Assembly: GCF_002222615.2 (NCBI RefSeq)
Contig: NZ_CP022412.2
Span: 2,108,001-2,172,000, forward strand
Origin: Bacteroides caccae
GTDB taxonomy: Bacteria; Bacteroidota; Bacteroidia; Bacteroidales; Bacteroidaceae
Length of the DNA: 64,000 nucleotides
Direction of reading: 5' to 3'
Both the position numbers and the translations under genes were made by a program. The notes under the pieces are model-generated. The model saw nothing but the letters and a program-made list of their open reading frames with translations. It made no database searches and was not told the DNA's origin. This document shows, one piece after another, positions 8,252 through 17,322 of the stretch (positions within the stretch are counted from its first letter, which is position 1; each line of letters begins with the position of its first letter).

Positions 8252-9649
8252 ATGACAGAACAATTAAAACAGAAATTGAATGACTCCAAGGTGTTGCGTT
8301 GGAGCGTTCTAGCATTGGTCGCTTTTACCATGTTATGCGGCTACTTCCTCACGGACGTTATGTCCCCGCTGAAACCTATGCTTGAGAAAGAACTACTCTG
8401 GGATAGTTTGGATTACGGATTCTTTACCAGCGCTTACGGGTGGTTCAATGTATTCTTGCTGATGTTGATTTTCGGCGGTATTATCCTGGATAAAATGGGA
8501 GTACGCTTTACTGGAATGGGCGCCTGTCTGTTAATGGTGTTCGGTTGTGGACTGAAATATTATGCTGTCTCTACCACTTTCCCGGAAGGTGCCCTGCTTT
8601 TCGGATTCAAGATGCAGGTAGCATTGGCAGCATTGGGATATGCTATCTTTGGTGTTGGTGTGGAAATTGCTGGTATTACCGTCTCTAAGATTATTGTGAA
8701 ATGGTTTAAAGGCAAGGAAATGGCGTTGGCTATGGGACTTGAAATGGCAACGGCACGTATCGGTACAACTCTGGCAATGGTGCTGACTGTACCTTTGGCT
8801 GACTTCTTCGGATCTACTGACGAGGCAGGTGCTTTTCATACCAATATTCCCGCGCCGATTCTTTTCTGCCTGGTTATGCTTTGTGTAGGTACGATTGCTT
8901 TCTTTATTTACACATTCTATGATAAGAAGTTGGATGCTTCACTTGACGCACAAGGGCTTGAACCCGAAGAACCTTTCCGTATGAAAGATATCGTATATAT
9001 CGTTACCAACAAGGGGTTCTGGCTGATTGCATTGCTGTGCGTATTATTCTATTCGGCTGTATTCCCGTTTATCAAGTATGCGGCGGACTTAATGGTACAG
9101 AAATATAATGTAGACCCGAAATTGGCGGGGACGATTCCGGGATTGTTACCGATCGGTGCGATCATCCTGACTCCGTTGTTCGGTTCTCTGTATGACCGTA
9201 TCGGCAAAGGTGCCACGTTGATGACTATTGGTGCAGTGATGCTGATATTCGTGCATACTATGTTTGCACTTCCTATCCTGAATGTGTGGTGGTTTGCCAC
9301 GATCATTATGATTGTGTTAGGCTTCGCTTTCTCATTGGTTCCTTCAGCTATGTGGCCTTCCGTTCCGAAGATTATTCCTGAGAAACAGTTGGGTACGGCT
9401 TATGCATTGATTTTCTGGGTACAGAACTGGGGATTGATGGGTGTGCCTTTGCTGATCGGTTGGGTGCTGAACTCTTATTGCAAGGGGCCGGTGGTAGACG
9501 GTGCACAGACGTATGATTACACGTTACCTATGGCTATTTTTGCTGTCTTCGGTGTACTTGCGTTGATTGTATCTTTGATGTTGAAGGCAGAGAACAGGAA
9601 AAAAGGTTATGGGCTGGAAGAAGCTAATATTAAAAAAGAATCGGTATAA
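8252..9649 (+). CDS. MFS transporter, MFSD1-like
   Basis: A 465-residue inner-membrane carrier with twelve hydrophobic segments. The N-terminal pattern (LRWSVLALVAFTMLCGY, then SAYGWFNVFLLMLIFGGI and LDKMGVRFTG) resembles the MFSD1/dipeptide-carrier branch, but the substrate cannot be read from the sequence. The signature loop between segments 2 and 3 is GGIILDKMGVR, and a second copy occurs in the C-half (GSLYDRIGKGA). I place the start at 8252 (MTEQLKQK), because the upstream alternative at 8204 overlaps the -7 box. A PqqD-like gene follows after 45 nt, possibly on the same transcript. Confidence 0.85.
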   Translation: MTEQLKQKLNDSKVLRWSVLALVAFTMLCGYFLTDVMSPLKPMLEKELLWDSLDYGFFTSAYGWFNVFLLMLIFGGIILDKMGVRFTGMGACLLMVFGCGLKYYAVSTTFPEGALLFGFKMQVALAALGYAIFGVGVEIAGITVSKIIVKWFKGKEMALAMGLEMATARIGTTLAMVLTVPLADFFGSTDEAGAFHTNIPAPILFCLVMLCVGTIAFFIYTFYDKKLDASLDAQGLEPEEPFRMKDIVYIVTNKGFWLIALLCVLFYSAVFPFIKYAADLMVQKYNVDPKLAGTIPGLLPIGAIILTPLFGSLYDRIGKGATLMTIGAVMLIFVHTMFALPILNVWWFATIIMIVLGFAFSLVPSAMWPSVPKIIPEKQLGTAYALIFWVQNWGLMGVPLLIGWVLNSYCKGPVVDGAQTYDYTLPMAIFAVFGVLALIVSLMLKAENRKKGYGLEEANIKKESV

Positions 9650-9694
9650 TATTAAAGACTCAGTATAATATTCTTGAAATAAGGAGATCAAAGT

Positions 9695-10045
9695 ATGGCA
9701 GCGAAAGAGAAAATCAACCTGTTGGATGTAATTCCCTGTCGCAGTGAACATATTACCGTTGAAAGGGAAGGGGAGACGATTGTGCTCTCCTTCCCTCGTT
9801 TTAAATATACGTGGATGCAACGCTTTCTTGTTCCGAAGGGGATGTCGAAGGAGCTTCATGTGCATTTGGAAGAACACGGAACGGTTGTATGGGAACTGAT
9901 TGACGGGAAACGGACGGTGCGTGAAATCATAGAAAAACTCGCAGACCATTTTCAGAATGAAGCAGGCTACGAGTCACGTGTATCTACTTATCTTTATCAG
10001 TTACAGAAGGACGGTTTTATAAAATTTCATTTCCCCACAGAGTAA
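9695..10045 (+). CDS. Orphan PqqD-family protein
   Basis: A 116-residue cytoplasmic protein with the PqqD/RRE-like fold pattern: VVWELIDGKRTVREIIEKLADHF (about 65-87), then a three-helix segment with VSTYLYQLQKDGFIKF at the end. In PQQ and many RiPP pathways such domains bind a leader peptide. Here no radical SAM enzyme, protease or precursor gene is nearby, and the N-terminal half (SFPRFKYTWMQRFLVPKGMSKELHVHL) is an extension outside the core. It may be co-transcribed with the upstream MFS gene. Function is unknown. The fold call rests on the C-terminal pattern only. Confidence 0.75.
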   Translation: MAAKEKINLLDVIPCRSEHITVEREGETIVLSFPRFKYTWMQRFLVPKGMSKELHVHLEEHGTVVWELIDGKRTVREIIEKLADHFQNEAGYESRVSTYLYQLQKDGFIKFHFPTE

Positions 10046-10113
10046 CACAATGTCTCTCACTGAATCCTCTCTTTACGGTAAGATTAAAAGGCTCTGTGTT
10101 ACTCTGCGGGGAA
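10031..10113. terminator. Inverted repeat between convergent genes
   Basis: Two 19-nt arms (10031-10049 and 10095-10113) of type TTCCCCACAGAGTAACACA match with one mismatch around a 45-nt loop. The left arm covers the stop codon of the PqqD-like gene. The repeat lies between convergent genes and could terminate both, but the loop is long and no clear T-run follows on the plus strand. Confidence 0.5.
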
Positions 10114-10117
10114 TAAA

Positions 10118-10402
10118 TTATTTAATAAAGATAGCCCATAGTATAACGGCACTTGCAATCAGGACGCCCATGATAATCAGTGTCCCCCATACGAAGTAGC
10201 TGTTGTCCCGTTCCTTTTTCTTCTCGGAATCACGGATGATACGTTCCATTTCTTCCGACGTGGTATTGGGCAACGGGTAATGTTCGTTGCTACGGTTTAA
10301 ATGTTTTAGCTTCTCGTTGTTTCGCTCGCGACGCAGGCGGGAGGCTTCTCTTCCTTCGCTAAGCCGACGTATCATGTCGAGCATGTGTCCTTCACCGCCC
10401 AT
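10118..10402 (-). CDS. Small single-span membrane protein, unknown function
   Basis: A 94-residue protein. Residues 1-68 are highly charged (REASRLRRERNNEKLKHL), and residues about 70-92 form one membrane span (FVWGTLIIMGVLIASAVILWA) close to the C-terminus. This is the layout of a C-tail-anchored inner-membrane protein with a cytoplasmic head. I recognise no family. It lies 23 nt downstream of the DUF4831 gene on the same strand and is probably co-transcribed with it. Confidence 0.65.
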   Translation of the reverse strand: MGGEGHMLDMIRRLSEGREASRLRRERNNEKLKHLNRSNEHYPLPNTTSEEMERIIRDSEKKKERDNSYFVWGTLIIMGVLIASAVILWAIFIK

Positions 10403-10425
10403 ATTCTTTTCTTTTTAGAGTTTCA

Positions 10426-11490
10426 TTATTTCCCTTCTTCCCGGTCTACTTTAAGAAGTCCGCCGGTATTCGGGTCGAAATACACCTTGATAGTTGAGTT
10501 CTTGTTGAACAATACCGGAGCCAAGTATTCGATAATGCCGAATTGCGTTACAGGTACTTCTCCTTCATACAGTTTCTTTTTGCCGTCGGTCAGCGTGATT
10601 TGCGCTTGTCCGGGGACGTTGTAGGCAATTCCTTCCGGTTCTTTTTTCTTCTTCCCGTCGTCTTGTGGCATTTTGACTGTTTTCAAGTCTTTCAGAGTGA
10701 TATAGAAAGGAGTGCCGGCCAGGTCGTTGTTGGCAACTACCCCCAGCTTTTTAGAGAAACGGAAAGCAACTTCGTTATTCAGTTCCTTATCCGGTGTAAG
10801 TCGGATCGTAAATGTCTTTTCCTCTTTGTCACGTGTGCCCGAGAACATCTTGGTCATGGCGTCTTCCTGTGCGTTCAGATTGTCGAGCATGATTTTGAGT
10901 TGGGCGCCGTCCGAAGGAGTGTTGTCCGCTTGGCCGCGTAAAAGGGCATTTTTGCTTTCGCGGATATTATAGATCTCTTTGGCTACCAGTTCGGCCATTT
11001 TGGCGGTGGAGCTGGCCATTAGGATTTCTTCGGTAAGGAAATCACGAGGATTCGCTTTTACGGTGGCGGGAGTGACGGGAGCAGCTTTTTTAGTCTCGTT
11101 ACTCTTGCTGTAAGGGACGTTGATTGATTTCACAATTCCGTCCTCAGTCAGTTCCATGAGAGGGGCTACTGTTTTATCCTTTAGTTTGACAAAGTAAGTC
11201 GTTTCGCTGTTAGGGACTCCTACTGATTTAACTTTTACGCTGTTCAGTTCCCAATATTCGTCGGGCTCGGCAGATACGTTGGTCAGTCGCAGATAACGAT
11301 CTGCGTATTTACTGAATTCACCCGGTGTATAGCTGACTTTGTTGGCTTTTATTTCGAGTTCTATCTGTGTTTTGGGAAGGCTGTACACCACTCCGTAGTC
11401 TTTTCCTCGGGTAACGCCTGTCAACACTTCTGTTTGTGCATAGGCGGAAGTAGCCATTAGTAGTCCCGTTGCTATAATCAACTTTTTCAT
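10426..11490 (-). CDS. DUF4831 family exported protein
   Basis: A 354-residue exported protein. The start at 11490 (MKKLIIATGLLMATSAYAQ) gives a clean type I signal peptide, and an upstream in-frame ATG at 11523 would overlap the -7 box. The mature protein is beta-rich with repeated strands (VTRGKDYGVVYSLPKTQIELEI near the N-terminus, GIAYNVPGQAQITL near the C-terminus). I recognise it as DUF4831, a Bacteroidetes family of unknown role. It ends 23 nt before the small membrane protein and has its own likely promoter downstream of the nnr gene. Confidence 0.8.
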   Translation of the reverse strand: MKKLIIATGLLMATSAYAQTEVLTGVTRGKDYGVVYSLPKTQIELEIKANKVSYTPGEFSKYADRYLRLTNVSAEPDEYWELNSVKVKSVGVPNSETTYFVKLKDKTVAPLMELTEDGIVKSINVPYSKSNETKKAAPVTPATVKANPRDFLTEEILMASSTAKMAELVAKEIYNIRESKNALLRGQADNTPSDGAQLKIMLDNLNAQEDAMTKMFSGTRDKEEKTFTIRLTPDKELNNEVAFRFSKKLGVVANNDLAGTPFYITLKDLKTVKMPQDDGKKKKEPEGIAYNVPGQAQITLTDGKKKLYEGEVPVTQFGIIEYLAPVLFNKNSTIKVYFDPNTGGLLKVDREEGK

Positions 11491-11520
11491 ATTCGGTTCT
11501 TTTTTAACTGGTTTTGAAAA

Positions 11521-11528
11521 CAAAGTTA
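11521..11528 (-). promoter_or_regulatory. -7 box for DUF4831 gene
   Basis: CAAAGTTA on the plus strand reads TAACTTTG on the minus strand, a TAnnTTTG match 31 nt upstream of the DUF4831 ATG. No strong -33 box is seen. Confidence 0.5.
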
Positions 11529-11563
11529 ATGAAGTTATTGAAAAAACTGTAAGTTCTTAACTT

Positions 11564-13075
11564 TTATTCGCTTACAAGTCGCCATGCCGTAGGCAGACAG
11601 GTGATGATGTCGCTGGCAATCAGTCCGATCATCCCCTGCTTTTTCTGGGCGAAATCTCCGGCCAGTCCGTGGATGTAAGTACCGATTTTAGCTGCATCCT
11701 CGGCGGGATAGCCTTGGGCTAGCAGAGCTAGGATCACTCCGGTCAATACATCGCCACTGCCTCCGGTTGCCATTCCCGGATTTCCGGTCGGGTTGAAATA
11801 ACATTTTCCTGCCGGGGTGATAATGGCGGAATAGGCGCCTTTCAGGATGATATGTACGTTGGCGGCATGAGCCAGTTCGCAGGCTTTGGTCAGTCGTTCG
11901 TATGAATCCTGACACTTGCCGGTCAGCCGTTCTAGTTCCTTCGGGTGTGGGGTGAGGATAGAACCTTTCGGCAGGTGTGTCAGTGTGTGGCGGTGGTTGG
12001 CAAGGATGTTGAGTGCGTCAGCGTCCACTACTACGGGAGTCTGGCAATGTTCGAGCTGTTCGAGCAGGGCAGCTTCCGTTTCCTCGCTTCTTCCCAGTCC
12101 GGGGCCGATGCCGACGGCTTGGTAATCGTCCGTGTCGGTAGGTATGGCAAAGCAGGTTTCATTGGCATCGGTTTCTACCATGGCTTCGGGGACGGAGGTT
12201 TGAAGAATGTCGTTGTTGCATATCGGTGCGTGTACAGTCAGCAGTCCTACTCCCGAACGGAGACAGGCACGAGCTGCCAATACCGATGCACCCGCCATAC
12301 CTTTCGAGCCGGCAATCAGGAGGGCATGACCGAAATTCCCCTTGTGGGCAAACTGTTGGCGTGGTTTGATGAGTGAACGTATATCTTCCAGTTCCAGCAT
12401 CTCGTAGTTTGTTTTCGTCTCTTCAATACCCTCTTCGCTCAATCCGATATTCAATAAATCCCATTCGCCTACATATTCGGTGTTTTCAGCAAAAAGGAAA
12501 GCGAGTTTCGGAAGCTGCAGGCTGAACGTTACGTCGGCGCGGATAATGTTGTTTTTCACGTTGAATGTATTTTCTTCTCCCATAAGTCCGGAAGGGATGT
12601 CAATAGCTACTACCATAGCCGGAGAAGAATTGATATATTTCACAACGGCTGCGAATCCTCCGCTCAACGGTTTGTTCAGTCCCGAACCGAAAAGCCCGTC
12701 GATAACCAAATGGTCCGGTGTCAGGGTGGGAGGGACGAATTGGGTGCTGATTTCGTGGAATGTCACTTCCTCTGCCATTTCCACCAGTTCCTTGTTGGTC
12801 TGGCAGTCCGGGGAGAGTTCACCTTTCGGGTTAAAGAGATATACCTCTGTTTTATATCCTTTTTCGGATAGCATACGAGCCACGGCGAGGGCGTCTCCAC
12901 CGTTGTTGCCCGGTCCGGCAAATACGGTGACGGGAGTTTCCCGGCTCCACCTGTTCATTATGGCTTTTGTCAGTGCGGTTGCGGCACGTTCCATGAGGTC
13001 TATTGAGGCAATCGGCTCGTGCTCAATGGTATATGCGTCCAGTTTCTTTATACTGCTGCTTGGAAATATTTTCAT
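11564..13075 (-). CDS. nnrD/nnrE: Bifunctional NAD(P)H-hydrate epimerase / ADP-dependent dehydratase
   Basis: Repairs damaged NAD(P)H hydrates. The N-terminal epimerase (YjeF_N, about 1-215) carries FAGPGNNGGDALAVAR, the nucleotide-binding loop of the family. The C-terminal ribokinase-like dehydratase (about 230-503) shows HKGNFGHALLIAGSKGM and the catalytic GGSGDVLTGVI. The length of 503 is standard for the fused enzyme. It is read toward the DUF4831 gene, but a promoter-like box in the 73-nt gap suggests separate transcription. Confidence 0.95.
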   Translation of the reverse strand: MKIFPSSSIKKLDAYTIEHEPIASIDLMERAATALTKAIMNRWSRETPVTVFAGPGNNGGDALAVARMLSEKGYKTEVYLFNPKGELSPDCQTNKELVEMAEEVTFHEISTQFVPPTLTPDHLVIDGLFGSGLNKPLSGGFAAVVKYINSSPAMVVAIDIPSGLMGEENTFNVKNNIIRADVTFSLQLPKLAFLFAENTEYVGEWDLLNIGLSEEGIEETKTNYEMLELEDIRSLIKPRQQFAHKGNFGHALLIAGSKGMAGASVLAARACLRSGVGLLTVHAPICNNDILQTSVPEAMVETDANETCFAIPTDTDDYQAVGIGPGLGRSEETEAALLEQLEHCQTPVVVDADALNILANHRHTLTHLPKGSILTPHPKELERLTGKCQDSYERLTKACELAHAANVHIILKGAYSAIITPAGKCYFNPTGNPGMATGGSGDVLTGVILALLAQGYPAEDAAKIGTYIHGLAGDFAQKKQGMIGLIASDIITCLPTAWRLVSE

Positions 13076-13103
13076 TGTGATGTTTTTTTAAGTTTTCGCC
13101 CTA

Positions 13104-13111
13104 CAAATGTA
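13104..13111 (-). promoter_or_regulatory. -7 box for nnr gene
   Basis: CAAATGTA reads TACATTTG on the minus strand (TAnnTTTG), 29 nt upstream of the ATG. The -33 element is weak. Confidence 0.5.
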
Positions 13112-13456
13112 CATGATTATTCTGACTTTTCCCGTTTGTTATGGGAAGAAAAACGTGTTAATCATAGATAGATGAGTTACAGGAGATAGGTCGGAAAATT
13201 CTTCTTTATGGAAAGTAAAGTTGTTTTGTATAGGTAGCAAAGTTCCTGTTGACAGGCGAAGAACTATAAACGCAAACTTTGATTATAGATTGTAATGCAT
13301 GAAGTGAAACTTTTCAGCAAGTTTACATTTAATGGGGAGTAACTTCTCTATGAATGTACCGGACATAAGATATAGCCTGTTCGCACAAGGATGACGAAGA
13401 AGCGCTTCAGTCAGTGTCGGAGATAGTAGGAGAATTGAGTATTATGGTGCTGATTA

Positions 13457-13487
13457 TTTGCTTTTTTCGAGAAAAATGTTATCTTTG
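13457..13487 (+). promoter_or_regulatory. Full Bacteroides promoter for winged-helix gene
   Basis: TTTG at 13457-13460, a 19-nt spacer, then TATCTTTG at 13480-13487, an almost ideal match to the -33/-7 consensus. It predicts a 5' leader of about 85 nt before the ATG at 13578. Confidence 0.7.
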
Positions 13488-13577
13488 TAGGTAGGTAATG
13501 TGCATAACATTATTTTCCTGTGCTCACAATGATTAAATCATAGATAACGGATTGTTTAATCTTCTAAAGTTTGCATT

Positions 13578-13799
13578 ATGGAAAAGACTAGAATTGGCTT
13601 GAATGCCGGAAAAGTATGGCGCATCTTAAATGAAAAAGGTGAACTGTCAATGTTCGATTTGTGCCGTGAGTTAGGTTTGACGTTTGAAGACGTAGCTCTT
13701 GCTATCGGCTGGTTGGCAAGGGAAAGCAAGGTCTTTCTGAGGAAAAGGGAAGGAATGCTTTTTGTCAGCATTGAGAATGTTGAATTTACTTTTGGCTAA
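13578..13799 (+). CDS. Small winged helix-turn-helix protein (DUF2582-like)
   Basis: A 73-residue protein consisting of one winged-helix unit: helix GKVWRILNEKG, helix MFDLCRELGLTFEDVALAIGWLARE, then a two-strand wing (KVFLRKREGMLFVSI). It has the length and pattern of the family formerly called DUF2582. It lacks any effector domain, so DNA binding or protein contact are both possible. It stands alone between long intergenic stretches and has a near-consensus promoter, suggesting strong basal expression. Confidence 0.85.
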   Translation: MEKTRIGLNAGKVWRILNEKGELSMFDLCRELGLTFEDVALAIGWLARESKVFLRKREGMLFVSIENVEFTFG

Positions 13800-14137
13800 G
13801 GTGGAAACCAATGTACATTTAAGGTGGGAATCCGCTTTATTATCTACCCGACTAAAAATTTAATGAAGTGGATCAGTGGGGGTGTTTGCGTCTAAAATAT
13901 GATTACTCTTATTTCTTTCCGGCTATTCTTTTTATTGTCTATTTATTCTTATCCGATAGGCTGTTAAATAGCTTTTTTATTTATTTCATAAAGGGATATT
14001 CTGTGGACTGCTTAATGGAGAAACATCGCTAACTATCTCACCGATTCTGCTTCTTCTTTCAAAGAAATTGCAGAAGAAGATGTACAGAGTGGAATAAAAA
14101 TTGTATTTTTGCGACAACTTTTTTAAAATAACCGGTT
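13800..14137. other. 338-bp gap before hpt
   Basis: No supported gene. AT-rich, with a weak GGCTGTTAAATAGC stem followed by six Ts (about 13950-13978) that could end the winged-helix transcript, and the hpt -7 box near its right end. Confidence 0.5.
14104..14111 (+). promoter_or_regulatory. -7 box for the hpt operon
   Basis: TATTTTTG matches TAnnTTTG, 26 nt before the hpt ATG. No good -33 TTTG at standard distance. Confidence 0.5.
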
Positions 14138-14674
14138 ATGGATAGCATTCAGATAAAAGACAAGCAGTTCACTGTTTCCATTAAAGAACAAGATATTCAG
14201 AAAGAAGTGATTCGCGTGGCGAACGAAATCAATCGCGATTTGGCAGATAAGAACCCACTATTCCTCAGCGTGTTGAATGGTTCGTTTATGTTTACGGCCG
14301 ACTTGCTGAAACACATCACAATCCCTTGCGAAATATCGTTTGTCAAGCTGGCTTCTTATCAGGGAGTGACTTCCACCGGAGTTATCAAAGAAGTAATCGG
14401 ACTGAACGAGGACATTGCCGGACGTACGGTTGTTATCGTGGAAGATATTGTAGACACGGGGCTGACTATGCAGCGACTGCTCGAAACATTGGGTACGCGT
14501 AATCCCGAATCTATCCACATCGCTTCATTATTGGTGAAACCGGAAAAACTGAAGGTGGACCTGAACATTGAATATGTAGCAATGGAAATTCCGAACGACT
14601 TTATCGTGGGATATGGATTGGATTATGACGGTTTCGGGCGAAATTACCCCGACATTTACACAGTAGTAGACTAA
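14138..14674 (+). CDS. hpt: Hypoxanthine phosphoribosyltransferase
   Basis: Purine salvage enzyme that joins hypoxanthine or guanine to PRPP. It has 178 residues, normal for the family. The PRPP-binding signature is VVIVEDIVDTGLTM (about 99-112), preceded by LSVLNGSFMFTADL (substrate loop) and followed by the aromatic base-binding FIVGYGLDYDGFGRN. It opens a tight plus-strand series with adk (33-nt gap) and obgE, with a -7 box just upstream. Confidence 0.95.
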   Translation: MDSIQIKDKQFTVSIKEQDIQKEVIRVANEINRDLADKNPLFLSVLNGSFMFTADLLKHITIPCEISFVKLASYQGVTSTGVIKEVIGLNEDIAGRTVVIVEDIVDTGLTMQRLLETLGTRNPESIHIASLLVKPEKLKVDLNIEYVAMEIPNDFIVGYGLDYDGFGRNYPDIYTVVD

Positions 14675-14707
14675 ATTCAAATACAAATTAATTTTTAGGT
14701 AAAAAAG

Positions 14708-15277
14708 ATGTTGAACATTGTAATTTTCGGTGCTCCGGGTTCTGGAAAAGGGACACAGAGCGAGCGTATTGTAGAAAAGTATGGTATCAATCACATCTCA
14801 ACAGGAGATGTATTGCGCGCAGAAATCAAGAACGGTACAGAACTGGGTAAAACTGCTAAAGGTTATATCGACCAGGGACAGTTGATTCCGGATGAACTGA
14901 TGATTGATATTCTGGCAAGCGTATTTGATAGCTTCAAAGATAGCAAAGGTGTAATTTTCGACGGTTTCCCCAGAACAATAGCACAGGCGGAAGCATTAAA
15001 GAAGATGTTGGCCGAGAGAGGACAGGATGTTTCTGTAATGGTTGACCTTGAGGTGCCGGAAGATGAACTTATGGTACGTCTGATTAAGCGTGGCAAAGAC
15101 TCCGGCCGTGCTGACGATAACGAAGAAACTATCAAAAAACGTCTGCATGTATATCATTCACAGACTGCTCCGCTGATTGACTGGTACAAGAACGAAAAGA
15201 AATACCAGCATATCAACGGTCTGGGTACTATGGAAGGTATCTTCGCTGAAATTTGCGAAGCAATAGACAAGTTATAA
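14708..15277 (+). CDS. adk: Adenylate kinase
   Basis: Interconverts ATP, AMP and ADP. It has 189 residues, with P-loop GAPGSGKGT (8-16), the AMP site STGDVLRAEI, DGFPRT, and a short LID (RLIKRGKDSGRADDNEETIKKRL) without the zinc-binding cysteines seen in longer forms, so it is a short-type kinase. It lies 33 nt after hpt and 18 nt before obgE and is probably part of one transcript with them. Confidence 0.96.
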   Translation: MLNIVIFGAPGSGKGTQSERIVEKYGINHISTGDVLRAEIKNGTELGKTAKGYIDQGQLIPDELMIDILASVFDSFKDSKGVIFDGFPRTIAQAEALKKMLAERGQDVSVMVDLEVPEDELMVRLIKRGKDSGRADDNEETIKKRLHVYHSQTAPLIDWYKNEKKYQHINGLGTMEGIFAEICEAIDKL

Positions 15278-15295
15278 TAATATTATTAGAAAAGT

Positions 15296-16462
15296 ATGGC
15301 TGAATCGAATTTTGTTGATTACGTAAAGATTTACTGCCGCTCGGGTAAGGGCGGAAGGGGCTCTACACACATGAGGCGCGAGAAATATTGTCCCAACGGA
15401 GGTCCCGACGGGGGCGATGGCGGAAGAGGAGGCCATATCATCTTGCGCGGTAATCGTAATTACTGGACATTGCTTCACTTGAAGTTCGACCGTCACGCAA
15501 TGGCAGGTCATGGCGAATCGGGAAGCAAGAACCGTAGTTTTGGAAAAGACGGTGCGGATAAAATAATAGAAGTTCCCTGCGGGACGGTGGTGTATAACGC
15601 CGAAACGGGGGAATACCTTTGTGACGTGACCGAAGACGGGCAGGAAGTAATTTTGTTGAGAGGCGGTCGCGGTGGTCAGGGCAACTGGCATTTCAAGACG
15701 GCAACCCGTCAGGCGCCGCGTTTTGCGCAGCCGGGCGAGCCAATGCAGGAAATGACAGTTATCATGGAGCTGAAGCTCCTGGCAGACGTTGGTCTGGTAG
15801 GTTTTCCGAATGCGGGAAAGTCTACGCTTCTTTCCGCTATTTCGGCTGCTAAACCGAAGATTGCCGACTATCCGTTTACTACGCTCGAACCGAACTTGGG
15901 CATCGTTTCCTATCGTGACGGTAAATCATTCGTAATGGCGGATATACCGGGGATTATCGAAGGAGCGAGTCAGGGTAAGGGACTGGGATTACGTTTTTTG
16001 CGCCATATCGAACGAAACTCATTATTGCTGTTTATGGTTCCTGCGGATAGTGATGATATCCGCAAGGAATATGAAATCCTACTGAATGAGTTGAGTACTT
16101 TTAATCCCGAAATGCTGGATAAACAACGTGTGCTGGCTATCACAAAGAGCGATATGCTCGACCAGGAGCTAATGGACGAGATAGAACCGACATTGCCCGC
16201 GGGTGTTCCGCACGTGTTCATCTCTTCTGTTTCCGGTTTGGGAATCTCCGTATTGAAAGATATTCTGTGGGAGGAACTGAATAAGGAAAGCAACAAGATA
16301 GAAGACATTGTTCACCGTCCGAAAGATGTAACCCGTCTGCAACAGGAACTCAAAGACATGGGTGAAGATGAAGACATCATCTATGAATATGAGGAGGAAG
16401 CGGATGATGACGATGAGGACATTGATTACGAATACGAAGAAGAGGATTGGGAGGAAAAATGA
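15296..16462 (+). CDS. obgE: Obg GTPase (ribosome assembly and stress control)
   Basis: Essential 50S-associated GTPase. The glycine-rich Obg domain (about 1-158) has [17 protein letters not shown] and [11 protein letters not shown]. The GTPase domain carries G1 GFPNAGKST, switch [11 protein letters not shown], and G4-like TKSDM. A strongly acidic tail rich in D/E/Y (about 355-388) replaces any extra domain, giving 388 residues. Its TGA overlaps the next start codon by 4 nt (ATGA), a sign of translational coupling to pgeF. Confidence 0.96.
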   Translation: MAESNFVDYVKIYCRSGKGGRGSTHMRREKYCPNGGPDGGDGGRGGHIILRGNRNYWTLLHLKFDRHAMAGHGESGSKNRSFGKDGADKIIEVPCGTVVYNAETGEYLCDVTEDGQEVILLRGGRGGQGNWHFKTATRQAPRFAQPGEPMQEMTVIMELKLLADVGLVGFPNAGKSTLLSAISAAKPKIADYPFTTLEPNLGIVSYRDGKSFVMADIPGIIEGASQGKGLGLRFLRHIERNSLLLFMVPADSDDIRKEYEILLNELSTFNPEMLDKQRVLAITKSDMLDQELMDEIEPTLPAGVPHVFISSVSGLGISVLKDILWEELNKESNKIEDIVHRPKDVTRLQQELKDMGEDEDIIYEYEEEADDDDEDIDYEYEEEDWEEK

Positions 16463-17271
16463 TTTCACTCACAAAAGATAAAGAGCTGAAGGGGTATAAG
16501 TCATTGACGGTATACCCCGAAGTAGCTCATTTTGTTACAACACGTCATGGAGGTGTCAGTGAGGGAACATATGGCTCATTTAATTGCTCGCCTTATACCA
16601 AGGATTCATGTATCAATGTGAATTGTAATCAGAATAAGTTATTTCAGATAACGGGACATCAAATTAAAGAATTAGTTATTCCGGAGCAAAAGCATGGTAG
16701 TGCGAGTCTGGTCGTTGACGAATCGTTCTTTAAGGAGTCATTAGAAGTGAGACGAACACTTTTGAGAGGCATTGATGCCTTGATTACCAATGTGCCGGGA
16801 TATTGTGTTTGTGTTACGACTGCGGATTGTGTACCCGTGTTACTATATGACAGAAGGCTGCAAGTGGTGGCTGCCGTTCACGCCGGTTGGAAAGGCACGG
16901 TGCAGCATATTGTCAGTTGTGTAATGGAACACATGAGCCGGAATTTCGGAACCCGGGGTGCTGACGTAGTGGCCTGTATCGGTCCGAGTATTTCACTCGA
17001 ATCATTTGAAGTAGGTGATGAGGTTTATGAAGCATTCAAAGAAAGTGGTTTTGATATGTCTATTATCTCTACAAAAAAGAGGAAGACAGGCAAACACCAT
17101 ATTGATCTGTGGGAAGCCAACCGGAGTGAATTGCTTTATGCCGGAATTCCTGCCGGGCAAATTGAAGTAGCCGGTATCTGTACCTATATTCATCAAGATG
17201 ATTTTTTCTCTGCGCGTAGACTGGGGATTGACTCCGGCCGTATTTTGTCGGGAATAATGATTAGAACGTAA
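16459..17271 (+). CDS. pgeF: YfiH/PgeF family multicopper-oxidase-like (laccase-domain) protein
   Basis: A 270-residue cytosolic protein of the PgeF/LACC1 family, which in E. coli removes mis-incorporated L-Ser from peptidoglycan precursors and in other members acts on purine nucleosides. The start at 16459 fits the GGGAGGAAAA site before it and forms an ATGA overlap with obgE. An alternative start at 16447 is less likely. Motifs are [25 protein letters not shown] and [11 protein letters not shown], which supply the conserved His/Cys zinc ligands, and ACIGPSIS. The exact substrate is not decidable from sequence. Confidence 0.9.
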   Translation: MISLTKDKELKGYKSLTVYPEVAHFVTTRHGGVSEGTYGSFNCSPYTKDSCINVNCNQNKLFQITGHQIKELVIPEQKHGSASLVVDESFFKESLEVRRTLLRGIDALITNVPGYCVCVTTADCVPVLLYDRRLQVVAAVHAGWKGTVQHIVSCVMEHMSRNFGTRGADVVACIGPSISLESFEVGDEVYEAFKESGFDMSIISTKKRKTGKHHIDLWEANRSELLYAGIPAGQIEVAGICTYIHQDDFFSARRLGIDSGRILSGIMIRT

Positions 17272-17322
17272 TAATCGGCATTTGTAATTGTTGGGATGCC
17301 GATGATTGGTTTATAATAAGTT

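Larger units (their letters stand above)
13076..13577. other. 502-bp intergenic region between divergent genes
   Basis: No convincing reading frame or RNA gene. It holds the minus-strand -7 box for the nnr gene near its left edge and a well-formed plus-strand promoter at 13457-13487. The central 320 bp has no repeat or hairpin that I can support. Confidence 0.6.

Noticed and set aside
13076..13577. Short peptides in the large gap before the winged-helix gene
   Set aside because: Only frames of about 15 codons with no ribosome site or conservation clue, so no gene can be supported.
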